The notes beneath the pieces are model-generated. The model saw nothing but the letters and a program-made list of their open reading frames with translations, searched no databases and had not been told where the DNA came from. Shown one piece after another: positions 26,020-35,033 of a stretch of 64,000 nt of DNA. The DNA is from Kaistia terrae (lineage in GTDB: Bacteria; Pseudomonadota; Alphaproteobacteria; Rhizobiales; Kaistiaceae), in assembly GCF_026344005.1 (NCBI RefSeq), contig NZ_JAPKNH010000003.1:248001-312000 (forward strand), read 5' to 3'. The position numbers were made by a program, and so were the translations under genes. How positions within the stretch are numbered: position 1 is the stretch's first letter; each line of letters opens with the position of its first letter.

Positions 26020-27648
26020 TTACGTCACGACCGGATCGAGCACCGTCGGCCACGAGGCCTTGTTGCTGCGGATGGCGTCGAGGAGCTTGTCCTCGCCGAT
26101 CCGCCGCGCGATGCGCTTCCATTCCCGCTCGGTGTCGGCCATCGCCTGTTCCGGCGTCTTCGACTTGGTGCAGGCAGCGACGAGGTTTTCGTCGAGCGCG
26201 TTGTGGAAGGCGGTCGCGCCCGGATAGTTGATGGTCGGGACGGTACGCGCGACGACCTCGCGCAGATTGTCCATGTGGTAGGCGTGATACGTCTCGCGGA
26301 CGAGCGGATCGGAGAAGTTCGCCAGCTGGAAGGGGTCGAAATAGCCGCCCGGATTGGCCGTCATCCAGGAATAGATCCGGCTGGAGCCAAGCCACTGCAG
26401 CAGCAGGTAGCAGGCTTCGGGATGCTGGCTCTGGGCCGAGATCGAGGCCGAGAGATTGAGCCAGAGCACGGAGCGGCGGACCAGCTTGTCGTCGATGACG
26501 CGGCCCGGCGGCAGCATCGAGCCGATCTTGCCGGTGACCTTCGAGCCTTCATTCGCCTTGTTGTCGAGGAACTTCGGCAGGTTGGAGAAAGCGCAGGTCA
26601 TCGCCGCGCCGCCATTGCCGAAATTGCCGTACTGCTCCGGCCAGCCCCAGGAAATCGCGTCCGGCGAGTGATGGGAGAGGCTGTCGACATATTCCGTCGT
26701 CGCCAGGATGCCATTGGCCGAATTGATCAGCGGCGCGCCATTGTCATCGAACAGGAACTGGTTCGGCGAGGCGGTCGTGACGAAGCGCTGATACCAGTTG
26801 GTATAGCCCCAGCCCTGGTTGCGCAGGTCGGTCGAGCCGAACAGGCCCTTGTCCGGACGGTGGAAGTGCGAGGCGATGTCGCTGTGCTGCTTCCAGGTCG
26901 AGGGCGGCGCCAGATCGTAGCCGAACTTGTCCTTGAAGGCCGACTGCTCGGCCGCGTCGCCGAACAGGTCGGTGCGATAGACCCAGCACTGATAATCGCC
27001 ATCGAGCGAGACGCCATAGACGGAGCCGCGATAGCGGTTGAACAGGCTGACGCCGGCATCGCCACCCGGATAGCCGCGCTCGGGATTGTCCCATTCCGGC
27101 TTATACTGGGCGACGAAATCGTCCATCTTGACGAGACCGTTGGTCTCGGCGAGGTCGCCGAGGCGGTTCCACTCGACAGCGTAGATGTCGAACGCGCCGC
27201 CCTGGGTGGAGATGTCCTGCATCGCCTTGGTGAATTCCTGGCCGTTCGGCTGGCCGACGATCTCCAGCGTGACGCCGGTTTCCTTCTCCCAAAGGTCCTT
27301 GATCGACGGCGCACCTTCCGGGAACGGCTTGGTCAGCTGGCCGATCGAGCCATCCGACAGGCCGAGCACGATCTTGGTCGGCGCCTTGCCGGCGGCCTTC
27401 AGCGCCTTGATGCCCTCGACGGCGCGGCCTTCCGGCGTATCGGCGCCATACTGGTAGCGCTCGGCACCGGGGAAACCCGTGGGTCCACCGATCATGCCCG
27501 GCGACAGCGCCGTATCCGCGAAGGCCGGCCGCAGGAATTTCGGCGCAATGCCGACCGCCGCCGTCAGGGCGAAGGCCGAGCCGCCCGTCTTCAGCAGACG
27601 GCGACGGGTGAAGCCGGACGAGCCGGCGGACGAACCGCGCGTGGACAT
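26020..27648 (-). CDS. Large extracellular solute-binding protein, Tat-exported (GlpV-like)
   Basis: A 542-residue family 1 binding protein. The N-terminus carries TRRRLLKTGGSAFALTAA, a clear twin-arginine signal, with cleavage near AFA-DTALS. The length fits the 540-580-residue binding proteins of rhizobial glycerol-type importers, longer than most CUT1 proteins (about 420). GGAGGGG lies 8 nt before ATG 27648. It is the first gene of its operon and divergent from a LacI regulator. The substrate is probably a polyol, as judged from the dehydrogenase and kinase across the divergent region. Confidence 0.87.
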   Translation of the reverse strand: MSTRGSSAGSSGFTRRRLLKTGGSAFALTAAVGIAPKFLRPAFADTALSPGMIGGPTGFPGAERYQYGADTPEGRAVEGIKALKAAGKAPTKIVLGLSDGSIGQLTKPFPEGAPSIKDLWEKETGVTLEIVGQPNGQEFTKAMQDISTQGGAFDIYAVEWNRLGDLAETNGLVKMDDFVAQYKPEWDNPERGYPGGDAGVSLFNRYRGSVYGVSLDGDYQCWVYRTDLFGDAAEQSAFKDKFGYDLAPPSTWKQHSDIASHFHRPDKGLFGSTDLRNQGWGYTNWYQRFVTTASPNQFLFDDNGAPLINSANGILATTEYVDSLSHHSPDAISWGWPEQYGNFGNGGAAMTCAFSNLPKFLDNKANEGSKVTGKIGSMLPPGRVIDDKLVRRSVLWLNLSASISAQSQHPEACYLLLQWLGSSRIYSWMTANPGGYFDPFQLANFSDPLVRETYHAYHMDNLREVVARTVPTINYPGATAFHNALDENLVAACTKSKTPEQAMADTEREWKRIARRIGEDKLLDAIRSNKASWPTVLDPVVT

Positions 27649-28066
27649 GATGATTTCCCCTCCCAAGGACAAGCGGATCGCTTTTTGCATCCGTCACATC
27701 AGGCGCGATGATTGGTATTGATTTGTTCCGATGTCAACAGTCGATGCATCGCATCAACTTGGATATCAATTCCTGATGCAATGCAGCATTCGGCCCTGTG
27801 CGAGATTTCGTCCCCGCTTTACCGCACAGGATTCACAGTCTCCAGAAATCGCGTAAACCATGGCAGATTATGACACTTTGGCACCGAGATGGCCGATTTC
27901 AGGCCACCCAGACCCGGCCGGACATCCAACACATCAACAACCTCATTGACATCATTTTACATCAAAGACATCATTTGATCATGTTGACGCGCAGCCGCTT
28001 CCGGTCACATGACCAAACGGCGTAGCGTGCGGCTTCCAATACCCGGAAACGACTCGGAAAGACGGA
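27649..28066. promoter_or_regulatory. Divergent promoter/operator region, AT-richer than surroundings
   Basis: 418 bases lie between the binding-protein and LacI genes. A perfect 10-bp palindrome CGATGCATCG is at 27742-27751. Next to it, on the minus strand, TTGACA (27737-27732) could be the -35 of the importer promoter. On the plus strand TTGACA at 27946-27951 could serve the regulator, and acatca repeats surround it. The -10 boxes are weak, so the assignments are tentative. Confidence 0.4.
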
Positions 28067-29104
28067 ATGCGGACGACGCTGGCAGACATCGCAAGGGAGG
28101 CAGGGGTTTCGACCGCGACGGTCGACCGCGTCCTCAACGATCGCGACGGCGTCCGCGAGCGAACCCGCGCGCAAGTGCAGGCGGTCGCCGCCCGCCTCGG
28201 CTATGTCGAGGATGCGCTCGGCTCCGCCCTGCCCGCCTCGATCAGCAGTCTGCCGACCGGAATCGTCGATCTCGACATCGTGCTTCCGGGCGGTACCAAC
28301 ACCTTCATCAACAACCTCGCCGACCGCTTCGCCGACATCGCCGCGATCCGGCCGGACGTGAATTTGCGCATTCATTCGATCGAAGGCTTCGAGCCGGTGC
28401 TGCTGGCGGAAAAGCTGGAAGCGTTGCGGGGAAAGAGCCAGGGTGTCGGCCTGATCGGGCTTGATCATCCGGTGGTGCGCGAGGCGATCCGCTCGCTCGC
28501 CGGCTCCGGCGTGCCGGTGATGACGCTGGTTTCCGACATTTCCCATGTGCCGCGCGTCGGCTATGTCGGCATCGACAACCGCGCCGCCGGCCGCCTCGCC
28601 GGATACCTGCTCGGCCGCTTCATGAAGGCGGATACGGGCAAGGTGGCGCTGTTCGCCGGCTCGCTCTCCTATCGCGGTCACGAAGAGCGCGAAATGGGCT
28701 TTCGCCATATGCTGCGCGAAGAATATCCGGGGATCTCGATCGTCGAACTTCGAGAAATCCGCGACGATACCGAGCGCGCTTATAGCGAGGCGGTGGCGCT
28801 GCTCGCGCGCTATCCCGACCTCACCGGCATCTACAATATCGGCGCGGGAAATCGCGGTATCTCGCGCGCACTTCAGGAGGCGGGCCGCGAGAAATCCGTC
28901 GTCTTCATCGGCCACGAACTGACCGAGCACACGCGCCGTTTTCTCATCTCCGGCACGATGGACGCGGCGATCGACCAGAACCCGCGCGTCGAAGCGCGCG
29001 AGGCGGTCGACCGTCTCGCCCGCGCCGCCCGAGGCGAAGAAAACCCGACCGGCCCCGCGACCCGGCTTCAGGCGATCTTCAAGGAAAACATTCCGGAGGT
29101 GTAA
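28067..29104 (+). CDS. LacI-family transcriptional regulator
   Basis: A 345-residue LacI/GalR regulator. The HTH TLADIAREAGVSTATVDRVLN is typical, with D in place of the common S after V. A sugar-binding effector domain follows (LDIVLPGGTNTFINNLADR, GYVGIDNRAAGRLAG, VVFIGHELTEHTRR). The FIGHEL and FINNL segments are of the subgroup tied to periplasmic sugar-binding folds of CUT2 type. It likely regulates the divergent importer and the polyol dehydrogenase/kinase pair downstream. Confidence 0.9.
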   Translation: MRTTLADIAREAGVSTATVDRVLNDRDGVRERTRAQVQAVAARLGYVEDALGSALPASISSLPTGIVDLDIVLPGGTNTFINNLADRFADIAAIRPDVNLRIHSIEGFEPVLLAEKLEALRGKSQGVGLIGLDHPVVREAIRSLAGSGVPVMTLVSDISHVPRVGYVGIDNRAAGRLAGYLLGRFMKADTGKVALFAGSLSYRGHEEREMGFRHMLREEYPGISIVELREIRDDTERAYSEAVALLARYPDLTGIYNIGAGNRGISRALQEAGREKSVVFIGHELTEHTRRFLISGTMDAAIDQNPRVEAREAVDRLARAARGEENPTGPATRLQAIFKENIPEV

Positions 29105-29132
29105 GGGCTTGGGCTTGGGCTTGGGCTTGGGC
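29105..29132 (+). repeat. GGGCTT hexanucleotide tandem repeat
   Basis: Four GGGCTT units and a GGGC remnant begin directly after the TAA of the LacI gene. Hexamer arrays of this kind can change copy number by slippage. Here it lies outside coding sequence, so no phase-variable product is implied. Confidence 0.8.
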
Positions 29133-29171
29133 CGCGTCCATCTCCTCGTCGCCAGCCCCCTCCCACGCTCG

Positions 29172-29288
29172 CCGTCATCCCGGGCGGAGCGCAGCGGAGA
29201 CCCGGGACCCATCCAGCCGTGTTTCCCGGGAGTTTCGCACGCCCCGCGCTTCGGCTGTATGGATCCCCGGTCAAGCCGGGGATGACGC
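29172..29288. repeat. Family A palindromic repeat, copy 4
   Basis: It starts ccgtcatcccgggcggagcg and ends gtcaagccggggatgacg. It is longer than the other copies because of an extra GC-rich centre. It occupies much of the 363-bp gap between the LacI and dehydrogenase genes; the rest shows no gene. Confidence 0.65.
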
Positions 29289-29467
29289 CAAGCCTGGGGT
29301 GCGGTCGGCCGTCATCGGCTCCCCCTATCACTCGCTGTCAAATCCGTATCAGTCGACAGGCGTTTCGGCATTGGCGTGGCGGGCGAACAGCCCCTATCCT
29401 CGCGGCCCTGATCAACCGAATGGACGCGCCCCTTGAAAGGGTGCGCCAACGCCTGGGGAGGCCTCCC

Positions 29468-30565
29468 ATGTTTCAGTCCCGCACAATGACGGCAATCGTC
29501 TGCCATGGTCCCAAGGACTATCGCGTCGAGTCCGTGGGCAGGCCCGAGGCCGGGCGCCGCGAGCTGGTGCTGAAGATCGACGCCTGTGGCATCTGCGCCA
29601 GCGACTGCAAATGCTGGTCGGGCGCCCAGATGTTCTGGGGCGGCCAGAACCCTTACGTGAAGCCACCGGTGATTCCGGGCCACGAATTTTTCGGCCGGGT
29701 CGATCAGATCGGCGAAGAGGCTGCCGAGCATTTCGGCGTCGCTGTCGGTGATCGCGTCATCGCCGAGCAGATCGTGCCTTGCGACAAGTGCCGTTATTGC
29801 CGCTCCGGCAGCTACTGGATGTGCGAAGTCCACAACATCTTCGGCTTCCAGAAGCAGGTCGCCGATGGCGGCATGTCGGAATACATGCGCATTCCCCAGA
29901 CCGCCCGCGTCCACAAGATCCCGGAAGAAATCTCGCTCGAAGACGCGGCGATCATCGAGCCGCTGGCCTGCGCCATCCACACCGTCAATCGCGGCGACGT
30001 CCAGCTTGATGATGTCGTGGTCATCGCCGGCGCCGGCCCGCTCGGCCTGTTCATGACGCAGATCGCTCACCTCAAGACGCCGAAGAAGCTGGTCGTCATC
30101 GACCTGGTGCCCGAGCGCCTCGCTCTCGCCAAGTCGTTTGGCGCCGACGTGGTGATCAACCCGCGTGAAGAAGATCCGATCGAGATCGTGCGCGGCCTGA
30201 CCGAGGGCTATGGCTGCGACGTCTATATCGAGACGACGGGCGTGCCGGCCGGCGTTACGCAAGGCCTCGAGATCATCCGCAAGCTCGGCCGCTTCGTCGA
30301 ATTCTCCGTGTTCGGCGCCGAGACGACCGCCGACTGGTCGATCATCGGCGACCGCAAGGAGCTCGACATCCGCGGCGCCCATCTCGCGCCCTATTGCTAT
30401 CCGGTCGCCATCGACCTGTTGCAGCGCGGGCTCGTCACCTCGAAGGGCATCGTCACCCATCATTATGGCCTGAAGGACTGGGACGTCGCGATCGACAAGG
30501 CGTATGGCCTCGACTCGATCAAGGTGCTGCTGCGTCCGGGCTATGGCTCCGACGCCGCCGGCTGA
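29468..30565 (+). CDS. Zn-dependent polyol dehydrogenase (erythritol/L-threitol dehydrogenase-like)
   Basis: A 365-residue medium-chain dehydrogenase. Catalytic zinc ligands are in DACGICASDCK and PVIPGHEFFG. The structural zinc cluster is EQIVPCDKCRYCRSGSYWMC with four cysteines. The NAD site is VIAGAGPLGLF. The segment CWSGAQMFWGGQNPYVKPP is characteristic of the group annotated as erythritol/L-threitol dehydrogenase. It should oxidise a tetritol or pentitol to a ketose. ATG 29468 follows GGGGAGG; a downstream ATG at 29486 is possible. The FGGY kinase follows 21 bases later. Confidence 0.82.
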   Translation: MFQSRTMTAIVCHGPKDYRVESVGRPEAGRRELVLKIDACGICASDCKCWSGAQMFWGGQNPYVKPPVIPGHEFFGRVDQIGEEAAEHFGVAVGDRVIAEQIVPCDKCRYCRSGSYWMCEVHNIFGFQKQVADGGMSEYMRIPQTARVHKIPEEISLEDAAIIEPLACAIHTVNRGDVQLDDVVVIAGAGPLGLFMTQIAHLKTPKKLVVIDLVPERLALAKSFGADVVINPREEDPIEIVRGLTEGYGCDVYIETTGVPAGVTQGLEIIRKLGRFVEFSVFGAETTADWSIIGDRKELDIRGAHLAPYCYPVAIDLLQRGLVTSKGIVTHHYGLKDWDVAIDKAYGLDSIKVLLRPGYGSDAAG

Positions 30566-30586
30566 GCCGCGAACAGGGACGGTTTC

Positions 30587-32221
30587 ATGAGCTATTTCAT
30601 CGGCATCGATGTCGGCACGGGCAGCGCCCGCGCCGGCATTTTCGACGCAACCGGCGTACTGAAGGCCTCGGCCAAGCGCGAGATCACGCTCTGGCACGAG
30701 CCGGGCGACGTCGTCGAGCAATCGTCGGAAAACATCTGGCAGTCGATCGTCGCCTCGGTGCGCGAAGCGATGGCGACAGCCGGCATTCCGGCCGACCAGG
30801 TCGCCGGCATCGGCGTCGACGCCACCTGCTCGCTGGTGCTGATCGATGCCGACGACCAGCCCGTCACGGTCAGTTCGTCCGGCGATCCCCAGCGCAACAT
30901 CATCGTCTGGATGGACCACCGCGCCACCGACCAGACCCGCCGCATCAACACCACCAGCCATCCGGTGCTCGCCTATGTCGGCGGCGTCATCTCGCCGGAG
31001 ATGGAGACGCCGAAGCTGCTCTGGCTGTCGGAAAACAAGCCCGACAGCTTCGCGGCGGCGAAGCATTTCTTCGATCTCTCCGACTGGCTGACCTACCGCG
31101 CCACCGGCAGCCTCGCCCGCTCCGTCTGCACCGTGACCTGCAAATGGACGTACCTCGCGCATGAAAAGCGCTGGGACGAGAGCTATTTCCGGCAGATCGG
31201 GCTCGGCGTCCTTGCCGATGAGGGTTTTGCCCGCATCGGCACGGACGTCGTCGATCCCGGTACGCCGCTGGCAAACGGCCTGACCGAACGGGCGGCGCAG
31301 GAGCTTGGACTCAAGCCCGGCACGCCGGTCGCCGCTGCCATGATCGACGCCCATGCCGGCGGCGTCGGCTCGATCGGCGCGCGCGATACAACAAACCAGC
31401 CGACCGACGCCAAGCGCCAGATGGCCTACATCTTCGGCACCTCGGCCTGCGCCATGACGACGACGGTCGAGCCGCGCTTCGTGCCCGGCGTCTGGGGCCC
31501 GTATTTCTCCGCCATGCTGCCCGGCCTGTGGCTGAACGAAGGCGGCCAGTCGGCCGCCGGCGCCGCCATCGACCATCTGGTCAAGCTGCACCCGGCCTAT
31601 CCTCAGGCGCTCGCCAGCGCCAAGGCCGAAGGCAAATCCCTGCTCGGCTTTCTCGAAGCGCACGTCGCCGCACTGGCGGAAACGCCGGAAGCGATCGCTC
31701 GCCTCGCCGCGACAATTCAGGTCGTGCCGGAATTCCTGGGCAACCGCTCGCCCAACGCCGATCCCGACGCCCGCGCGGTGATCGCCGGGCTCGACATGGA
31801 CGAGGATCTCGACAGCCTGGCGCGGCTCTATCTCGCCGGCGTCTGCGGTCTGGGCTATGGCGCACGGCAGATCGTCGATGCGCTGGCGGAACAGGGCGCC
31901 GAACTGGACACCATCGTTGTCTCGGGCGGCGCGGGCCAGAGCCCGCTGGTTCGCCAGATCATGGCGGACGCCACCGGCCTTACCATCGCGGTGCCGGAAT
32001 CGCCCGAGCCGGTGCTGCTCGGCGCGGCGATTCTTGGCGCGGTGGCGGCGGGCGCCTTCCCCGGAACGGTCGCGGCGATCGACCAGATGTCGCGCCTCGC
32101 CTCCGAGCTTCGTCCTGCCGGCGGCACGACGGCGGGTATCCATGACGCCAAATACCGCGTCTTCCTCGCCTTGCAAGATGCCGACCGCGCGGCGCGCGAA
32201 CTGATAGCCTCGGCGCTCTAG
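30587..32221 (+). CDS. FGGY-family carbohydrate kinase (D-ribulokinase-like)
   Basis: A 544-residue FGGY kinase. ATP-phosphate motif 1 is GIDVGTGSARAGIFD, the signature near IIVWMDHRATDQ, then VGGVISPEMETPKLLWL, which is typical of the YDR109C/AraB-like D-ribulokinase subgroup. The C-terminal IVVSGGAGQSPLVRQIMAD is the adenosine motif. It phosphorylates the ketose made by the dehydrogenase encoded upstream. Substrate options are D-ribulose and L-erythrulose. Confidence 0.87.
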   Translation: MSYFIGIDVGTGSARAGIFDATGVLKASAKREITLWHEPGDVVEQSSENIWQSIVASVREAMATAGIPADQVAGIGVDATCSLVLIDADDQPVTVSSSGDPQRNIIVWMDHRATDQTRRINTTSHPVLAYVGGVISPEMETPKLLWLSENKPDSFAAAKHFFDLSDWLTYRATGSLARSVCTVTCKWTYLAHEKRWDESYFRQIGLGVLADEGFARIGTDVVDPGTPLANGLTERAAQELGLKPGTPVAAAMIDAHAGGVGSIGARDTTNQPTDAKRQMAYIFGTSACAMTTTVEPRFVPGVWGPYFSAMLPGLWLNEGGQSAAGAAIDHLVKLHPAYPQALASAKAEGKSLLGFLEAHVAALAETPEAIARLAATIQVVPEFLGNRSPNADPDARAVIAGLDMDEDLDSLARLYLAGVCGLGYGARQIVDALAEQGAELDTIVVSGGAGQSPLVRQIMADATGLTIAVPESPEPVLLGAAILGAVAAGAFPGTVAAIDQMSRLASELRPAGGTTAGIHDAKYRVFLALQDADRAARELIASAL

Positions 32222-32252
32222 GGTTCCGGACTACCCCATTGAAAAATAACGG

Positions 32253-32283
32253 CGGCCTGCGATTTTTGATTGCAGGCCGTTTC
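32253..32283 (+). terminator. Intrinsic terminator after the FGGY kinase gene
   Basis: The stem CGGCCTGC (32253-32260) pairs with GCAGGCCG (32272-32279) and is followed by TTTCTC. It closes the dehydrogenase-kinase operon 30 bases after the kinase stop, and it isolates the small downstream gene. Confidence 0.75.
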
Positions 32284-32291
32284 TCAACTCG

Positions 32292-32320
32292 AGATAATCC
32301 CTAGGTAAATCCGATTATCT
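32292..32320. promoter_or_regulatory. 8-bp inverted repeat in leader of small RiPP-like gene
   Basis: AGATAATC (32292-32299) and GATTATCT (32313-32320) form a perfect inverted repeat with a 13-base spacer. It ends just before the GGGGG ribosome site of the small gene. It could be an operator, or a stem that controls access to the ribosome site. Confidence 0.4.
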
Positions 32321-32329
32321 GGGGGAACT

Positions 32330-32434
32330 ATGACCAAACGCATCTATGAAAAGCCGACCCTTGCAAAGCGTGACGTGCTGAGCGTGATCGCCGCCGCGCC
32401 TTGCACATCCAATGATCCCTGCGGGCCCCAGTAG
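32330..32434 (+). CDS. 34-residue RiPP-precursor-like peptide
   Basis: ATG 32330 follows GGGGG with good spacing. The frame ends at TAG 32432-32434. The first half is a lasso-leader-like segment, MTKRIYEKPTLAKR, with Tyr6, Pro9 and Leu11 spaced as in YxxPxL leaders. The last third is different in character: small residues, Cys25 and Cys31, and a Pro-Gln end. Similar short peptides in alphaproteobacteria are annotated as putative RiPP precursors. No lasso cyclase, protease or other maturase is encoded nearby, so modification is unproven. It has its own terminator on each side. Confidence 0.6.
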   Translation: MTKRIYEKPTLAKRDVLSVIAAAPCTSNDPCGPQ

Positions 32435-32470
32435 GCTGAACCGCCAGGACGCGGTGAAGGTATAGAAGTG

Positions 32471-32504
32471 AAAAGCCCGGGATCTCACGATCCCGGGCTT
32501 TTCA
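32471..32504. terminator. Strong bidirectional intrinsic terminator
   Basis: A perfect 14-bp stem, AAAAGCCCGGGATC (32471-32484) with GATCCCGGGCTTTT (32489-32502), and a TCAC loop. T-runs are present in both directions, so it ends the small RiPP-like gene on the plus strand and the adenine deaminase operon on the minus strand. Confidence 0.9.
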
Positions 32505-32516
32505 TGTCTTACGAGC

Positions 32517-34319
32517 TCAGGCCGGTTCGAACATGGCCTGGATTTCCATTTCCGGCACCAGCACCAGACCCTTGTCGGTGATGCGGATCTCGGGAATGAC
32601 GGAGAGCGGAATCAGGTTGAAGCCCATATAGGGGATCGAGCAACCGGCCTTCTCCCACTCGACCTTCAGCGCCTTCGTCTCCTCGGCCACTTCGGTGACG
32701 CGCTTGTCGGAGAGCAGGCCCGCAATCGGCAGGTCGATCTTCGCCAGCACCTTGCCGTCCGCCACCACGCAGACGCCGCCCTGTGTCGCGGCGACCGTCT
32801 CCAGCGCCAGCTTCATGTCGGGCTCGTTGGTGCCGGCGATGATGATGTTGTGGCTGTCATGGCCGACCGACGAGGCGACGGCGCCGCGCAGCAGGCTGAA
32901 ATTCGACAGCACGCCATGCGCGACATTCCCGGCGGACTTGCCGTGCCGCTCGACCACGGTGACGAAGCAGAGGCCATGCCGCTCGAACAGGGTGCCCCAG
33001 TCGTTCGCCGCCTCGATCTCGATCCGGTCGTGGCCGAGCGTGATGCCTGGCAGTTCGGTGCGGATCGCGTGCAGCGTGCCGGGACCTGATGGCAATTCCG
33101 GGGTCAGCTTGAGGCCAGCGGGCAGCTTGACCGTCTGGTAGGCCGCCTTCGGATACTGATAGCGATCGGAAAGCGCCGCATCGAGCAGCGGCGTGATCTT
33201 CGCGCCATCGACGACCAGTTCGCCGCCATACCAGGTCGACTGCGGGTCGAGATCGTCGCCCATGAGCACCAGATCGGCCCGGCGTCCGCCGCCCATGCCG
33301 CCGATTTCGCCATCGTGACCGAAACGCGTCGCGCCATGCAGCGAGCCCATCGACCACGCCTGTTCCGGCGACATGCCGGCCTTGACCGCTTCGCGCACCA
33401 CCCAGTCGAGACCAAACAGCATCAGATCGTCGGCGTCGCGATCATCGGTGCAGACGGCGACGCGCTTATGCGAGGAACCAAGCTCGGTAATCGTCTTGAT
33501 CGCCTGCGGCAGCGAATGCCAGGGCGTCGTCGGCGGGCCGCCACGCAGGAACAGCCAGATGCCAGCCTCCAGCATGTCGTCGGCGATTTCGCGATCAATC
33601 GCTTCGTGCGTGTCAGTGACGCCACTGGCCGCATAAGCCGCGACGAACTCGCGACCATAGACGTGGCCGGACACTGGACGCCCGCGCGAGAGGGCGGCAG
33701 CGATGATGGCATGGCTGCGCTCGTCACCCATGGCGACGGGCACGAAATCCATCTTCTCGCCGAGCGCGACCGCTTCCGGCCATTTGTCGAACAGCGCCGC
33801 GATCTTGTCGGGCGTCAGGTCGCCACCGGCCGTCTCCAGCTCGGGAGAGGTCGCCGGCACCGTCGAGGGCACCGTCAGGAAGATCGACAGCGGGGCGACG
33901 CGCGCGTCTTCCAGCATCGCCTCGACGCCGGCGACGTCCATGACGTTGCCGATCTCATGGCTGTCGCAGAAGATCGTCGTGGTGCCGTTCAACAGCGCTG
34001 CCTCGGCATAGGCGCAGGCCGTCACCATCGACGATTCGATGTGGATGTGCGGATCGACGAGACCCGGCGCTATGATGCCGCCCTTGGCGTCATAGATCGC
34101 CTTGGCGCCGCCCTTGTGGGTGCCCGAAGGCTTTACGGCGGCGATGCGGCCACCGGAAATCCAGATCTCGCGCTCCGGCAGGATGCGCTCGGAATAGGTC
34201 GAGAGCACGCGCGCGCCCTGGATGACGAGATCGGGCGCGGCGCGGCCGGAGGCCACATCGGCAAGACGCCGTGTCATGGTCGCCAACGGCGCGACGGAGA
34301 AGCGGGTAAGCCTGGTCAT
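32517..34319 (-). CDS. ade: Adenine deaminase
   Basis: A 600-residue adenine deaminase of the metal-dependent AdeC type. Metal ligands are in [42 protein letters not shown] and [12 protein letters not shown] follow. The C-terminal domain has [23 protein letters not shown]. It converts adenine to hypoxanthine plus ammonia in the cytoplasm. ATG 34319 is preferred (GAGG 6 nt upstream). It is the last gene of the AraC-led leftward run, 85 bases after the GST gene, consistent with purine salvage. Confidence 0.92.
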   Translation of the reverse strand: MTRLTRFSVAPLATMTRRLADVASGRAAPDLVIQGARVLSTYSERILPEREIWISGGRIAAVKPSGTHKGGAKAIYDAKGGIIAPGLVDPHIHIESSMVTACAYAEAALLNGTTTIFCDSHEIGNVMDVAGVEAMLEDARVAPLSIFLTVPSTVPATSPELETAGGDLTPDKIAALFDKWPEAVALGEKMDFVPVAMGDERSHAIIAAALSRGRPVSGHVYGREFVAAYAASGVTDTHEAIDREIADDMLEAGIWLFLRGGPPTTPWHSLPQAIKTITELGSSHKRVAVCTDDRDADDLMLFGLDWVVREAVKAGMSPEQAWSMGSLHGATRFGHDGEIGGMGGGRRADLVLMGDDLDPQSTWYGGELVVDGAKITPLLDAALSDRYQYPKAAYQTVKLPAGLKLTPELPSGPGTLHAIRTELPGITLGHDRIEIEAANDWGTLFERHGLCFVTVVERHGKSAGNVAHGVLSNFSLLRGAVASSVGHDSHNIIIAGTNEPDMKLALETVAATQGGVCVVADGKVLAKIDLPIAGLLSDKRVTEVAEETKALKVEWEKAGCSIPYMGFNLIPLSVIPEIRITDKGLVLVPEMEIQAMFEPA

Positions 34320-34363
34320 TTCAACCTCGATCAATGGCGGCAGAACCTGCCGAGAACGTCTCT

Positions 34364-34387
34364 TCACCTCTCCCTGAGGGAGAGCTG
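34364..34387. repeat. Family B palindrome
   Basis: CTCTCCCTGAGGGAGAG hairpin in the gap between the GST and adenine deaminase genes. It has the same core as the elements flanking the LVIVD gene at 48.4 and 49.9 kb. Confidence 0.65.
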
Positions 34388-34403
34388 ACGAAAGCATACA
34401 TCC

Positions 34404-35033
34404 TCAATGATAATCAGGGATGCCCGGCATGGTGATGAAGCCCGGAATCGTCCGAACCCGCCGCATCCAGCGCCGGAGAGCCGGATATTCGTCGTGATCG
34501 ACGCCAAAGTCACGCGACAGCGCGATCGCCGGGAAGACGGCGATATCGGCAAGGGTGGCGTGATCGCCGACGAACCAGGCAAAGCCTTCGAGTTCCCGCT
34601 TGGTCATGTGGTCATCCATGATGCGGAAGGCCCGACGCGAGGCGGCGATAGCGGCATCCCGGTCGGCGGGGACCTCCAGCATGTCGTGCAGCCGCGCCAG
34701 CGTCGCCGGCGCAAGATCGGCGCTGGCAAAGAACAGCCAGACCATCACCTCGCCGAAGCGCTGGGAATCTGCGGGCAGCCACTGGCCGTCCCCGTCGTGC
34801 AGGCGGGCGAGATAACAAAGGATCGCACCGGAATCGCGCAGGGTCGTGTCGCCATCGACAAGGATCGGCAGGTTGCCGAGCGGGTTCAGGCGCAGATATG
34901 CCGGCGAGCGCTGCTCATGGCCGGGATGAACATTGACCGCCACCTTGCTGTATTCGATGCCAAGTGCCGAAAGCAGCAGCCGGACCTTGTAGCTGTCGGA
35001 GTCCAGTTCGTAGTCGTGCAGGACGAGGCTCAT
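34404..35033 (-). CDS. Glutathione S-transferase-like protein, candidate oxygenase accessory subunit
   Basis: A 209-residue canonical GST. The N-terminal thioredoxin fold starts MSLVLHDYELDSDSYKVRLLLS, with NPLGNLPILVDGD containing the cis-proline and LRDSGAILCYLAR containing the glutathione-binding Asp-Ser pair. An all-helical C-terminal domain has ATLADIAVFPA. It overlaps the Rieske-protein gene by ATGA. In the caffeine system, GST-like NdmE is a structural partner of the Rieske-less NdmC and of NdmD. A similar role is inferred here, but ordinary GST activity is possible. Confidence 0.85.
   Translation of the reverse strand: MSLVLHDYELDSDSYKVRLLLSALGIEYSKVAVNVHPGHEQRSPAYLRLNPLGNLPILVDGDTTLRDSGAILCYLARLHDGDGQWLPADSQRFGEVMVWLFFASADLAPATLARLHDMLEVPADRDAAIAASRRAFRIMDDHMTKRELEGFAWFVGDHATLADIAVFPAIALSRDFGVDHDEYPALRRWMRRVRTIPGFITMPGIPDYH

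Noticed and set aside
29312-32176. A 954-codon open frame antisense to the dehydrogenase and kinase genes
   Set aside because: Same reason: it mirrors the codon pattern of the sense genes and shows no family similarity.
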